Below are positions 63,471-64,000 of a DNA stretch of 64,000 nucleotides, piece by piece. How positions within the stretch are numbered: the first letter of the stretch is position 1; the number at the start of each line of letters is the position of its first letter. The DNA is taken from the NCBI GenBank assembly GCA_005281725.1, contig SSBO01000013.1, positions 1,114,281 to 1,178,280 of the forward strand, read 5' to 3'. Under the pieces are notes generated by a model. The model saw nothing but the letters and a program-made list of their open reading frames with translations, ran no database searches and was not told the origin of the DNA. This stretch comes from Wuchereria bancrofti (Eukaryota > Nematoda > Chromadorea > Rhabditida > Onchocercidae). The translations under genes and the position numbers were made by a program.

Positions 63471-64000
63471 CATAGTCTCTTACTAGCTGTAGGGCACTTC
63501 CCTTTAGACAAGAAACTAAATAATTTAACTTTTGTATATCGGGTATATTTTGAGAGTGTACAGAGGCTTCGAAACTACTCCAGAACTCTCTCCATGTTTT
63601 AGGATCACCGCTGAATGTTGGCAATGACAATTGAGGCAAATTAACTACTGGACGACATTCAGTTATACTGTGTTCCTTACTTCGTGTTAAGCGTTTAAGA
63701 GCTAACTCGGTATCGTCTTTATACATTGATAAGGTTATAATAGTATCCGTACCTATGTTGATTAAATTTAAAATACCTCTATCATCAGTTGCCATTTCTT
63801 CATATTTCTCTTCTTTCTTCCTTTCCGACATTGGGGTTTGTTGAATGTATTCCAACCATTTGTCGTTGATTTTTTCAAGAGTACCGACGTACTTTTCGAG
63901 GCGGATCAATTTTTCCTTGATGATTCTTGCTTTCGTTTCGTATTGCTGGCATAATACTTCTATTGGCGACTTTCGGTCTAACGGAGTTAGATTTATTTGT
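63460..64000 (-). pseudogene. BEL Gag, DUF1759 part, truncated
   Basis: The frame is open from the window edge to about 63460, where the homology breaks (the frame itself stays open to 63379). It begins in a helical region (EVLCQQYETKARIIKEKL) and contains LPTFSGDPKTWREFW and LKGSALQLVRDYD, the core of the DUF1759 domain of BEL Gag proteins. After RDYD the homology jumps, out of frame, to the start of the reverse transcriptase: the rest of Gag, zinc knuckles and protease are missing. The N-terminus lies beyond the window. Confidence 0.85.

Larger units (their letters stand above)
59124..64000 (-). mobile_element. BEL/Pao LTR retrotransposon, degenerate, 5' end outside window
   Basis: On the minus strand, from right to left: Gag (DUF1759), reverse transcriptase, RNase H/Pao domain, integrase zinc finger, integrase core with DUF5641, an envelope-like glycoprotein region, a purine tract and the 3' LTR. 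This order is that of BEL/Pao elements. The copy is not autonomous as written: the Gag C-terminus, zinc knuckles and aspartic protease are deleted, several frame changes and a stop interrupt pol, and 177 bases are unread (61746-61922). The 5' LTR and primer binding site lie past 64000. Confidence 0.9.

Overview
The window looks like AT-rich nematode nuclear DNA from a draft assembly. Three things point there: a first exon of the nematode-specific transthyretin-like (TTR-like) secreted family, preceded directly by a TTTCAG trans-splice-type acceptor; short exons with GT..TTTCAG-type introns; and a BEL/Pao retrotransposon carrying an envelope-like region. The species cannot be named from the sequence alone.

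All recognisable genes lie on the minus strand. From high to low coordinates: (1) 59.1-64.0 kb, a degenerate, internally deleted BEL/Pao element with its 3' LTR, running off the right edge; (2) 56.9-57.1 kb, exon 1 of a TTR-like gene whose later exons are missing; (3) 52.4-53.1 kb, the last exons of an unrecognised gene; (4) 34.1 kb down to about 8.7-11.1 kb, a multi-exon gene for a CRAL-TRIO/SEC14 plus spectrin-repeat protein of the Dbl/Trio (MCF2L/PLEKHG4) type. Ten of its exons join in consistent phase and give a near-complete SEC14 domain followed by spectrin-like helices. No DH or PH (RhoGEF) exons are in the window.

Much of the window is redundant. Almost every isolated n is followed by an exact repeat of sequence already given (0.16-1.7 kb), the signature of overlapping contigs that were not merged. 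Two diverged versions of one region are also interleaved: copy A (28604-39915, continuous with the rest of the SEC14 gene) and copy B (1-8319 continued by 39917-48036). Copy B has a frameshift and a lost splice donor in one exon, and a ~0.28 kb segment lies inverted between the copies. Alternative haplotypes placed end to end, or a segmental duplication, would both explain this.

The rest is AT-rich intron and intergenic DNA with trinucleotide runs, a 21-bp minisatellite, a TG-rich composite repeat, a degenerate ~30-bp array and two protein-like or conserved blocks without an assigned role. I see no CRISPR array, rRNA or tRNA gene, and no convincing new multi-gene system.
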